DNA of 14,340 nt from Euperipatoides rowelli (GCA_003024985.2 PXIH01S0018995.1), one strand, 5' to 3'. Counted from the first letter of the stretch, positions 1 to 9,120 are shown. The notes: a model not told the origin generated them from the sequence alone. Translations and numbers: made by a program.

Positions 1-599
1 TATCAAAATATTTTAAAATTCTGTCCAAAGATGGCAGAGCATTTGAAAAATTAAAAAATCATTAACATGGTTTATAGCCTTTTTCTAAACTTTCACATCT
101 CTCTCCTGAAAAACTTTCATTTTGTGGCTTTGGATATCATTCTCACCCCTTAAATTATTAAATTTTAAAGAAATATTATTTTTTAGAATTCCCATAATAT
201 ATTTTACAGTAAAAGAAACTTAAGTCCAAGATTACAAATTGACTTTTGCCTAAACCAATTAATTATGAATAAAATATCATGCATAGAATAATTACCATGT
301 GACTTTCCCTCAAAATCAATTTGATTTTAAAAGACTTATAATATCAGCCCCGAAACATAAATTGTTGAAGATTAAAATCTTGATGAGATAATATATTTCA
401 AAAGTGGTCACATTTTGTTCTGAATCATTAATCTTATGCGGTTCACGATGCAGATAATAATTATCTTGAAGTTCATTGTCAGAGAAACCTACACTATTTT
501 ATAAAGATAACTGCTAATAAATTTTTTTCTAATAAAAAATATGCAACTAAATTAACAAATATATTTAATGTAAATTATTAAATAAAAAAATATCCTTAC
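1..599. other. Non-coding flank, probable intron of the PEX11-like gene
   Basis: This A+T-rich stretch lies directly downstream (in minus-strand sense) of the PEX11-like exon, beginning with its GTAAGG splice donor (read on the minus strand at 599-594). I looked for the next PEX11 exon, which should encode something like LFRLGKS, and did not find it. An open minus-strand stretch around 300-490 has no similarity to PEX11 and is treated as chance. Calling this an intron is inference from the exon beside it. Confidence 0.55.
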
Positions 600-715
600 A
601 TTTTCTAGCCATGCTGACCGATGTTTCCAAATTCTTGATTTTCATAATCAGGGTCTGACTTTTGTGCTGCTGCTCCAAAATATACCATACAAGTTTGCTT
701 CCATACTGGCACAAC
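600..715 (-). CDS. PEX11: Internal exon of a PEX11A/B-type peroxisomal membrane protein
   Basis: PEX11 proteins sit in the peroxisomal membrane, where their N-terminal amphipathic helices elongate and divide peroxisomes. Read on the minus strand, this 116-nt exon encodes 38 residues starting LCQYGSKLVWYILEQQ and ending KNLETSVSMARK. That matches the family pattern after the GRDK/GRDR motif: a QY pair, a Y-(I/L)-LE helix, a K-K-LE segment, then S-x-S-x-x-RK. The exon is bounded by an AG acceptor (716-717) after a pyrimidine-rich stretch and a GTAAGG donor (594-599). It begins with the last base of a split codon (G, as in Arg or Lys) and ends with T, the first base of the next, which would suit a following Leu (LFRLG in relatives). 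The frame stays open upstream into the intron, giving a 112-codon ORF (565-903) whose ATG is probably not the real start. The exons for GRDK and for the C-terminal membrane part were not found. The A/B subtype is inferred. Confidence 0.8.
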
Positions 716-2121
716 CTTAAAGCATTGAAAGGTATAGGAATATAATTGCTATGAATGTATAAAAGATATGAGATGCATGTTATATAAAATTTGATGATAG
801 ATTTCAAAAACTTGCGAAGGGTAGACCTTTTAGTAACTATAGCATCTAGGTAACCATTATAATGGGAATGAAATATTTTAATATGTGTAGCAGGAAGTTC
901 CATAAGATTACTTTTTTAACTAAGGTACAAAATAAAATTATGAGAGTCAGTTCACTTAGAAAAAGTTTCTTAACAAAATCTGTATAAATTATAAAAATCA
1001 AAAGGACGTAAAATTTATACGTCCTCTTCTTTAAATAAATAGGTATAAAATGAATTAATTCTTCTTCGTATACCTATTTAACTATTATATGAATTCAATG
1101 ATAAGCTTTTAGTTTGTTGACGCCAAGAGATAACACTTTAGGCACACAAGAAACAAGGATACGTTAGTCATAGATAAACATCTAATAGAACATTTTATGA
1201 TAACTCGACAAGTTCTTTTTTTTTTTTCAATAACTTAATTATTTTAGGACATAATAATGTGCATAGACTCTAAATAATCTTGTTACATACACTTTTACAC
1301 TAATATTCTTAAATTATTTAAAAAAATTGAATTCTAAGTGAATTTGCTTTTAGTAGAGAAAAATGGGATTTTACCAAATTTATCTCACAGGCATATAATG
1401 TGTTTATCTCTGAGGTTAGCAGATAAGTTTTATCATATTACAAACATGTTTGTCCCCACTCTAAGTTCAAAGAAACCAATTCAAAGTGTTTTGATTGTGC
1501 ACTTTTGTTTGAAACAAACATGTTAATATAAGCAAAAGAAAGACTATTTACATTTAAAGTTTTCTTACAAGCTGTTCAGTTAATAATAAATCCTGTGATT
1601 TCGATTTTTAGCCTAATCAATAATTCAGTCAATTAAAAGACTAAAAATAAAATAAAACTATTCCAAGTAATGCCCAGGAAGATATTACAAATGTGTGGTT
1701 ATTTGCTTTTGCTATTGAAAAATTACTCATTAGTGCCCATCCTTAATTATATTCGAACAATTTTGACAGGAATAGAATTTTACCGGAATTTGGTAAAAAT
1801 TACCCTGAACAGCAAAGTTATACTACACCCTGATTATGGAAAGAAGGGTTTACATTCCTAAAAACTTAGTTTTTTTCCAAACAAAAATATCAAATTTGCT
1901 TTAATCGACTATTAAAATTTTAAATTCCATTAAATTTTTGGTAGAAAAAAAAAAATAAATAATCTTATATAATTTCTTAAAATTTTCCTTGTTGATTTTT
2001 CAATTTCCTATTTGTTTTAAACAAACAAGATTAGTTAATCAGGATTAGTATTTCAAAATTTTATTTTTCAAATTTGTTAACCCTACCATTTTAACGATAA
2101 AATTATTTCAGTTTTGGCCCA
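716..2121. other. Non-coding DNA, probable upstream intron
   Basis: No supported gene here. Two small plus-strand ORFs (1338-1526 and 1670-1861) have biased, low-complexity composition and no recognisable motif. A search for the GGN-(AGR/CGN)-GAY codons of a PEX11 first exon on the minus strand found none in a plausible splice context. The region contains two adjacent small hairpins (1003-1079) and a T run near 1215-1227. Confidence 0.5.
1003..1079. repeat. Two adjacent short inverted repeats
   Basis: The first hairpin pairs AGGACGTA (1003-1010) with TACGTCCT (1018-1025) across a 7-nt AT loop. The second pairs AAATAGGTATA (1037-1047) with TATACCTATTT (1069-1079) across 21 nt. Both arm pairs are perfect. 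They are 11 nt apart and could fold as tandem stem-loops. No function is assigned. Confidence 0.6.
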
Positions 2122-2386
2122 CAGTGGGAGTTCATCCTCCCCCTCCTCTACACACATACACACTTCTTGGTTGCATTAAAAAAATCGAACACCTCATTTT
2201 CTTCTTCACTTAATGTGAAATGCAATATTTATTTTTGTAATTAGCCTAATAATTTAGCAGATGTTTAAAGACAATTTCTAAAATAAATCCCCTCCTCCTA
2301 AATTTTTATACTGTAAAAAAAAAAAAAAAAAAAAAAAATGTGAGTAAAAAAAAAAAAAAAATTAACCCCTAAGCTACCGCCCTCTG
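2122..2386. mobile_element. Possible hAT-like non-autonomous relic containing poly-A tracts
   Basis: The right end, read inward on the minus strand, begins CAGAGGGCGGTAGCTTAGGGG. This resembles the CAGNGGCGTAGC ends common among hAT-type elements in invertebrates. A candidate left end, CAGTGGGAG, starts at 2122. Between them are pyrimidine-rich CCCCCTCCTC segments and two long A runs (about 2315-2338 and 2346-2361). The flanking 8-mers (2114-2121 and 2387-2394) do not match, so no target-site duplication supports it. The call rests only on end similarity and may be wrong. Confidence 0.25.
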
Positions 2387-2588
2387 AAAACAATATACGT
2401 AGCAGTGTGCTTGAGGTGTATAGTTAGTTAAATGTATTATTAAGATTTAACTTATTAAAATAGGCCCTATAGTTAAATCCAATAATGTAAAATTATTAAG
2501 CAGACAATATTTAATATAAAACTAATAGCCTAGCCTATATATTCTACAATAAAAATAAAAAAGTGACTTTTTGTACATATTCATATAA
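2387..2588. other. Short spacer, no gene seen
   Basis: A+T-rich sequence with no ORF or recognisable element. It holds an overlapping double TAGCCTA motif at 2526-2537. Confidence 0.5.
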
Positions 2589-3811
2589 CACTGTGTTTCC
2601 AAAATAGGGTTCCATGAGGTAACATTAGAGTTCCACGAGAAAGTTACATCACAATACCATTTTAATATTTAAAAAAAAGGAATAAAAAAGCTATTTAAAC
2701 ATTGATGGATTGTAAGTAGGTTACAGCAATGTGTACCTAAATGCAGAAGTTAAAGCAGCACAGAGAAGATACTCTGGGAAAGTGCACTTGAACTTAAACA
2801 AGTGCTAGTGGAACCGCATTGCAGCCAAAGCTTAAAGTGGTATTTATCAATGCCTATTTCAACTTCATTGATTTATGTGTATTTTTGTATAAAAATGCTT
2901 GTTTAATTAATCAATTTGTTATATCCGGTCCATAAATACATCAAATTTAGACTTTTATGCCAATATGTATCAAATTATCAAACCTACTTATGACATATTT
3001 TGTCAGAAAAATCTCGCACGGATTCCAGTAACAGTAATAGTGGTTGACTGGTTGTCAGACCAGAATAGGGCCGTTTCCTTCACAGACCAATCAGAATGTA
3101 GATCAGTGATTCAAAACATTTTTATATTGGCAGTCGGTGGTTTTTATAAAGACAATTCGAAACAAACACCAGCAGGCTGAAAATAAACCTTTAACAGGTT
3201 TTATTTGGATTAAAAAATATAATCTCTAGGAATGTTTAAGAAATATTATTAAAAACTTTGGAAATAATAGTTATTTTGTTCTCATTATCGCGTAAAGTTA
3301 ATAAGCTAACGTATAAAAGCCTCCCGGAGGTTTTTTCTTCTTCTTAAAATTGACTTCAATCCTAAGAATTATCTCAAAATTTTATGGATTTTATATTGAT
3401 GCTAAGAAAATAACTTTTTTCTCTGTTCTTTTGTTTTCTTCTTCAAAACTTTATAATAATTTTGTTGACTATTTTTGTAAACAATAACGTAATGAAGTCA
3501 TAACTAGCATCTGGATCCCAGATATGCATTTTCTCCAGCCCCCAAACCAGCAAGATTTTATCCTTTGGCTAGGTCAATTTAACGTCAGCAATAGGGTTTT
3601 ATTTTTTTGTAAACACCTTAGAAACTTGCAAATTTTTATATGTTTCAGTTTAAATTTTCCAAATTGATTAATTAAACAAATATTTTTAGGTGAAACTAAA
3701 TGTAAATCAAATAAAAAAAACAAAACATTGATAAACCAATTTAAGGTTGGGGTTTCCAAAATTTTGACGAGTTCGAAAGGGTTCCATTGTCAAATTTAAT
3801 TGGGAACACTG
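2589..3811. mobile_element. Possible decayed hAT-like element (weak terminal inverted repeats)
   Basis: The left end (2589-2613) reads CACTGTGTTTCCAAAATAGG then GTTCC. The right end, read inward on the minus strand from 3811, reads CAGTGTTCCCAATTAAATTT and reaches GGAACCC. Both share a GTGTTYCCAA core and a GGAACC/GGTTCC box, which is how several hAT families end. A second 'gttccacgag' repeat follows at about 2630. The 8-mers outside the ends do not match, and no transposase homology was seen inside. The only ORF of note (2965-3180, 71 codons, plus) has no recognisable domain. If real, this is an old, largely degraded non-autonomous copy. Confidence 0.3.
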
Positions 3812-4660
3812 CAGTAGCATATAGAATCAAGGTTGGAACTTTATGGAAGCAACGCTTACATGAATAGAGTTGTTAAGGCCCTGAATTTATTAAAAAAAAA
3901 AATATTTTTTTATCCTAAAATCTTCATTATTTATTATTCTAATTTTGGCAGCAAGTTTATAAGTAAAGCTGAAAAAAAAAAAAAATAGACCGGAAACATG
4001 AACTATTGGCCTGCCTTGCTCATCCTGTTACCGCCAATTAAGCTTAAGTGCATAAGCTTACTCTAATTTAATATCGTCATTATTAATTTATTGAGCCCAT
4101 CCAGTAACAAGCGCATCTGCAGTTCTAACAAAGTTTCTCCAAATTAAAAATTAATTTTTAGTTAAATAAAAATCTAAATTTAAGTGCATTTTTACTTTTT
4201 TTAAAGAACTATTTAAAATAGCCAAATAGTAGGCTATATTTCTAAAACACTATGAAATGTAATATGATGGATGCACTCTGGCAAGTTGAGGAAGAAGTCA
4301 TTTCCAGATATAACTATTCTTATATTTCATTTGAGTATATGTCCATTATTATCATTTTACAATAACTTAATAGTTAAAATGAATGATATAAAAATTGAGC
4401 CATTTTAGACTTTTAGGATGAACTGCTTTAAATGTCAAAAAAAAAAAAAAATTATTACCGTACCCGTATTAGCCTACACAACTGCAGTTTAAGGTACAAA
4501 ATAAATTTGTTTCTGCACAAAATTGCATTACATTGGGTGGGAAATTTAAGACAGAACTAATTTATTTTATATTTTTAAGTGCAGCTAAAAGCTTGTTTAA
4601 TTGAAAATTTTGATTGTTGCTAGTTGTCTGATACCCTTTATAACTTCACGTGTGTCATTA
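3812..4660. other. Non-coding DNA
   Basis: No supported gene. It contains A runs (3893-3902, 3972-3985, 4438-4451) and two TAAGCTTA palindromes (4039-4046, 4053-4060). A 37-codon ORF from the ATG at 4252 contains MDALWQVEEEV but has no splice context or homology that I recognise. Confidence 0.5.
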
Positions 4661-6058
4661 GAGCAGCTATTTTCAATCTTAGACTGCCAAACACCTCTTT
4701 TTATTTATTTTATAAATTTACTGGCCCCCTCACATTTCCATGTACTGTATAATCTGGAAATTAATTTCAAGTATCATATGATGCAAAGTATCTTAATGTA
4801 TTATTATTATTGTTCTAGTGAACAAAATGTATAAACTTTTATAGCAACTTGAATTATGATTAAAAATGTTTATTTAGCAGACCTGAAGGTTTTCTGGTTT
4901 AAATGTTAGTTAGAGTATAAAAATATCAATAGCCATACAGAGATTTGAAATGAAATTTAATTCACCTAGATCTTTCATACATTGACTTGCAATCAACTGG
5001 GTGGAATATAGACAGACTGGCCAGACTGTCCAAAATTTTATAAACTTAGAATGTCAACTTGACTTTATGATCAAAATTTCAAATCTCTAACTTTATCAGA
5101 AACAAAATTTAAATCTCTAAAGATTTCAAACAAATTACACAAAAAGCTTTGTTATCTGGCAACTAATTAACCAGAATGCTATATTATCCGACAAATAATT
5201 AACCAGAATATTAACCGACATCTAAAATCAAAAATTAAACTCATGATTAAAGTATATTTTAAGAGGTTAATTGTATAAAATATATTATAAAGTATATTTT
5301 AAACTATGTTTTATGCAATTTATTTACAAATATTTCAGATTCAAAACCGAAATATCCTGCAAATATTAAAAATCAAAATATTGTGCTGATATGAACATAT
5401 AGACACTACTTTTTGCTTTTCTTTCTAAAATAAGTCGGAGTTCAAACTCTTGTTTATAAATATAAAATTTTGAAATATTTTTAAATTTTCTTTTCTTACC
5501 AAAGATCAGGTTTATACCTTAAAAAATGTAGTAGAGAGGGGTAAAAAAAAATCAAGATATTTTTTTTAAGCATTTGAATACAGTATTAAGTTATTAAGCT
5601 TATTATTTAATATTATTAGCACACATATTTTAGATAAAAAAATATTGTACTAAAAACTTAAGAATTTAATTTTGTGTAGTAGCTAAATCATAAAGCAAGG
5701 CAAGGTGCAAAAGCCATTTTCAGACAAATAAACAATCAAATTCAGAGATATCACTGTCGATCATTTTCAGCTTATTTTCAAATAAAATATGTTCTAATAT
5801 AAAGTAAAATGTACTATAAAACAAAATAGCTTTCTAAAAGTGGAATTGTACTCACATATTATTTTTATGAAATATGATTTATCTATAGAGTACACTTTCA
5901 GAACAGCTCTTTATGTGTATCAAAATCTCATTAATCGGCAGATGCTCACATCTATTGTATAGTAGAGAAAACAAAAATATATTTCTATCTATATAATAAT
6001 TAAATATGCGCTATTCGGGTTTGGAAATTTAATAACTTCAAAATAAGTGTGCCGTGTA
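4661..6058. other. Non-coding DNA with scattered terminal-repeat-like fragments
   Basis: A CAG-TATTTTCAATCTT-type sequence at about 4662-4684 recalls the CAGTGGTTCTCAACCTT ends of Charlie-like hAT elements, but no partner end was found. Direct repeats occur at 5072-5120 and 5152-5205 (listed separately). The 77-codon ORF at 4601-4834 is compositionally biased and overlaps the hAT-like fragment, so I do not call it a gene. Confidence 0.45.
5152..5205. repeat. Imperfect direct repeat with pogo/Tigger-like end motifs
   Basis: Two units, each TTATCYGRCAA followed by TAATTAACCAGAAT, lie head to tail (starting at about 5152 and 5184). A TTATCCG/TTAACCAGA pairing is typical of terminal repeats in pogo/Tigger elements of the Tc1/mariner superfamily. 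Only about 55 bp is preserved, so the family assignment is tentative. A related direct repeat, AAAATTT(C)AAATCTCTAA, sits just upstream (5072-5090 and 5103-5120). Confidence 0.4.
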
Positions 6059-6970
6059 CAGTGCCGTCTTTACGCATGGGCCCCACGATCCATGGGACCC
6101 CCTTCACTGCTTTTATTTACATAAAAAAAAAGACTTTACATCAAAATATTTCCTACACCAGACACAAAATAAAAATGCAAAATCCTATTTTGTTTTCATC
6201 ACACTATCACACTGTATCACAAAATATTTATGTTTTTATCGATTTGTCATATATATACTGTATATGCAAATTTTTCCATAAAAATTTCTCTGTCATTTCT
6301 AGGCTATATCAAATATACATTAACAGTGGACCGGCCTTGTTATTCTCCATAAGAAGCCATGTTAAAGTCGAGAAATTAAGAGTAAAATGTTTTTAGTAAT
6401 ATCTCCACATATAAGTTTTAAAAGGTTACAAAAATTTAACCGTGTTTATGACAGTCATTGACTCCTAAATCTATCGGTATTTTGAATTTTCAATATGAAC
6501 AAAATCTCTTGTTAATTAGAAAACCTGTAGGACTCCCTTAAAAAGCATTGGTGGCTTCTATGTTACACATTTCCCAAATATAAATTGTGGCCTTGCGATC
6601 ACGAACTATTGTGTGTCTTCAGTGTCTATAGTAGTGTTAATGGTAACAAACGGCAGTGGGGAACGTTCCTTCTCAAAATTGAAAAGAATAAAAATGAACT
6701 GAGAAGTACAATGCTTCACGAAAGATTGAGCAGTTTGTCACTGATGTCCATTGAAACTGTTGTACTTAAATAAATAGACTTTGAAGAAGTCATTCATGAT
6801 TTTGCAAAACAAAAATATGTTCACAACTTTTCAAATATTAAAATAAAAATTATAACTAGAATCTTGTTTATTCCTGTTGATAACCTAAAGTAATTTAGAA
6901 AATAATTTCTGTTGAAGGGCCCCATATCCTAAAGTGCCATAGGCTCCCACATGGCTAAAGACGGCGGCTG
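6059..6970 (+). mobile_element. Internally deleted hAT transposon (ZMYM1-like lineage)
   Basis: The left end begins CAGTGCCGTCTTTACGCATG at 6059. The right end, read inward on the minus strand from 6970, begins CAGCCGCCGTCTTTAGCCATG. They share CAG, GCCGTCTTTA and CATG plus a G run, and GGGCCCC boxes follow inside both ends. Between them, only the last portion of an hAT transposase survives (6613-6773). An autonomous element of this class is several kilobases, so about 912 bp indicates a large internal deletion. The 8-mers outside (gccgtgta and cctttgtg) match at only about half their positions, so the target duplication has decayed or the ends are slightly misplaced. Transposase and ends have the same polarity, supporting a single element. 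Confidence 0.75.
6613..6773 (+). pseudogene. hAT transposase C-terminal dimerisation domain, frameshifted
   Basis: This is the end of an hAT transposase, the part that forms the dimer interface next to the RNase-H-like core. One frame (to about 6693) reads SGERSFSKLKRIK, matching the family's S-x-ERSFSKL(K) motif. After a one-base shift in an A run near 6690-6695, a second frame reads ELRSTMLHERLSSLSLMSI and ends at TAA 6771-6773. This matches the conserved (Y/E)LRSTMxxERLxxLxxLSIE tail of ZMYM1-like transposases. The first frame otherwise hits TGA at 6700. The catalytic DDE core and the BED zinc finger are absent, so the copy cannot encode an active enzyme. It lies about 200 bp inside the right end of the element. 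Confidence 0.78.
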
Positions 6971-7839
6971 CCTTTGTGAGACAGGTGCAAACTCAAACAT
7001 GCAAATAGCATTATCCCTTGCTAGATATGGGCCTTAAGTGGTTAAATAGATTGAAATTAAAACTATACTTTATAAATAAAAATTCGTAAGTCTGAATTAT
7101 TTGGAGTGACTGCCTGTACTATGTAAGCATTAGAAGGATTTTATATTTTTGTCAATGTAAGAAGCAATATTTTATTGACTCTTAGATAACCGGTATAATA
7201 AATTTTCCATTCATGCTGGATAAGAAAGCTTTATAACAAAGTAAGTTTTAAAAATAAATGTCATGTGTTCTACCCAGATGAGATGCTGTATTGTTTGCCC
7301 TCCCTTTAATATCTAACCAAAATTCTTAAATTGACATGCTAATTAATAAATCCCCATCCACTAAATTCTTAGAATCAATTATCATTCATTAAAAAAAATG
7401 CATTCATTTAAATATGATTTTGAATTAAAGATATGATTATAATTTACAAATAATTTTAGATTATTCTTTTCATGTGACAAGATAAATGTTTTGATGAAAG
7501 GTCAAAAAGTGATTATTGTTCAAAAATGTCAANGTTGATTGAAAATATTATAATATTTAAATGTGAAAAAATCTGAGGGTGGAAAAAAAACTGCACTAAA
7601 TAGTTTATAATAAATTTCCAGTTTATAATATTTTTTTTTTAAAAAAAATTCTAACTTCTAAGATATTTCTGTTTATTTACAGCATGAATTACTTTACAGG
7701 GACGTCTGAGTTTATAATTCTTGCGATATCTAAATATTTTTAATATACAATGCAGAATGAATATTTGCTTAGACATCACATTTATATAATAAAAGAGTAG
7801 AAATGTTTATATATTGGTAAAATTTGATACTCCTTCTCA
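6971..7839. other. Non-coding DNA
   Basis: No gene or element recognised. It includes an octamer-like ATGCAAAT at about 6999-7006, one N at 7533, and a T9/A8 dyad near 7631-7648. Confidence 0.5.
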
Positions 7840-8354
7840 ACCACTCATCCTAGAACAATGATGTTGCATTTACTTGAAAGCCCTGCTAAAGCATATGATG
7901 CTATTTTGGGGTCTCTATGATCTTTCTGCCCTGGGAATGAAATTTTAAAACTTTAAGGTAAATAGAGCTCTGAAGTTTGCTGTCAAACAGTAAAGCAACT
8001 TTGGAGTTCAAATTACTCCAGAAATAGTAAGAGAGGCATTTTTAAAACTTTGTATCAACTAGTGTCAGTAGGAATGAAAGGCAGATTTTGAAGACTCAAA
8101 GGAAGCCACCATCCAATCAAATTGCTGCATTTAGTCACATGACAACCTCCCCCACTTTCTATTTTAGTTAAAAAAGACAGGTGTTTAAGACCCAAAGGAA
8201 AGCTGAAATTATCACCATACAGCACAATGGAAACTGCTATCTAGTCATGTATGTGTGCCACTAGCATAGTCTATGAGTGGGTGTCAGTTGGGCTACCCAC
8301 TTTTGAAAATGTGCCACCCAGTGGGAAATTTTGTGTCCAGAAAAAAAAAAAAAA
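7840..8354. other. Unrecognised block ending in an A tract
   Basis: This stretch is noticeably less A+T-rich than its surroundings and ends in an A14 run at 8341-8354, as a retroposed sequence might. Several short open stretches occur in different plus frames (for example ESPAKAYDAILGSL near 7876-7917), but none exceeds about 45 codons. An imperfect repeat, AAGACYCAAAGGAA, occurs twice (near 8091 and 8187). No flanking duplication or family match was seen. It could be an old retroposon, a decayed gene fragment or simply a different composition patch. Confidence 0.3.
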
Positions 8355-8618
8355 TATGAGAACTTCAAAATGTTGAAGCTATATATCGTGAATTAGGAAT
8401 ACTAAAAAAAAAAAAATTTTATAAGGAAAAAAAAAAACATTTCATTTTAATTCAATAATAAAAAATAAAAAACCAACAACATTCTATTTGAGAAAAGATG
8501 GCCTCAGTATTACAAGTATCATAGCTTTGTGTTTTAATAAAAATCTTGAAAAATATGATTTTCCTGCTCTTTTTTTAATACAAATTATAGCATCCCAAAA
8601 TACCTACCGTTAACTCAC
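8355..8618. other. Non-coding A-rich DNA
   Basis: It contains further A runs (8404-8416 and 8427-8437) and no supported ORF. It would be intron if the candidate minus-strand exon at 8619-8690 is real. Confidence 0.4.
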
Positions 8619-8690
8619 CAATGTAACCAGCAAGTGCATTAAAAGACTGATAAAAGCCACCCCAAGTCATCAGAATTAATAATAAATTCA
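8619..8690 (-). CDS. Candidate internal exon encoding a hydrophobic segment
   Basis: On the minus strand, a 72-nt open segment is bounded by a pyrimidine-rich acceptor ending ATTATTATTAG (8691-8701) and a consensus GTGAGT donor (8618-8613). It encodes 23 full codons, NLLLILMTWGGFYQSFNALAGYI, with one split codon at each boundary, so both flanking introns would be phase 1. The first 13 or so residues could be a transmembrane helix. Codon composition is richer than the neighbourhood. I do not recognise the family. It could belong to the same minus-strand transcript as another candidate here or be a chance alignment of splice signals. Confidence 0.38.
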
Positions 8691-8732
8691 CTAATAATAA
8701 TAATGAAAAACCATTTTGATTTATTTCGTTTT

Positions 8733-8835
8733 TTTATTAATATGAATTTTGTATATTTAATTCTTTATTAAATTAAATTCTTTATTAATATGAATTTGGT
8801 TTTAAAAGCTTCAATGTTTTGAATTCTTTATTAAA
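8733..8835. repeat. AT-rich imperfect direct repeats (ATTCTTTATTAA units)
   Basis: ATTCTTTATTAA occurs three times (near 8760, 8777 and 8822), and TATTAATATGAATTT occurs twice (near 8737 and 8784). They are local duplications in AT-rich DNA, probably from replication slippage. Confidence 0.55.
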
Positions 8836-8884
8836 ATGACCAAATAGACTAGATATATTCACTGTAATAAGGTTGAATGGATGC

Positions 8885-8984
8885 TTTTGAAAATGGAATC
8901 TAGTCTAGATAAAAGTGGTATGATTAAATTTAAGCTTCTCCCACTATTTTGAAAATGGGATAGTCCAGAATAAAAGTGGTATGA
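8885..8984. repeat. Imperfect 39-bp direct repeat
   Basis: Copy one (8885-8923) and copy two (8947-8984) both start TTTTGAAAATGG and end TAAAAGTGGTATGA, differing in a few bases and one gap in the middle (ATCTAGTCTAGA versus GATAGTCCAGAA). The period is 62 bp. A minus-strand ORF here (8859-9086) is a by-product of the repeat and not a supported gene. Confidence 0.7.
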
Positions 8985-9100
8985 AACTGGGAAGACAATA
9001 AGCTCATAATTTGCTAAAAAATTGTGCTGGAAATTCCATTGCATGTATTCCCGAATTATGTTTGTGCATATGAGTTTTACACACAAATGATATTAGCACG

Positions 9101-9120
9101 GATCAGTTTTAAAACTGATC
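9101..9120. repeat. Perfect 20-bp palindrome
   Basis: GATCAGTTTTAAAACTGATC is a perfect palindrome with no loop. It lies about 60-80 bp upstream of the point where Gypsy homology becomes visible, so it could mark the truncation junction or the target. That link is inference. Confidence 0.75.

Noticed and set aside
300-490. About 60 open codons on the minus strand downstream of the PEX11 exon
   Set aside because: No similarity to the expected next PEX11 exon and no clear donor; most likely chance.
565-903. 112-codon minus-strand ORF taken as a complete small protein
   Set aside because: Only the part at 600-715 resembles PEX11, and it is bounded by splice signals; the N-terminal part is AT-biased intron translation.
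3766-3782. tRNA-like B box (GAGTTCGAAAGGG) suggesting a SINE
   Set aside because: No matching A box at the right distance and no tRNA fold; also a possible B box near 11104 on the minus strand fails the same test.
4601-4834. 77-codon plus-strand ORF with a hydrophobic start
   Set aside because: Low-complexity Ile/Tyr/Leu-rich product overlapping a transposon-end-like sequence; no motif or splice context.
6049-6396. 115-codon ORF across the left end of the hAT element
   Set aside because: It begins at the terminal repeat and translates non-coding transposon sequence; no transposase motif.
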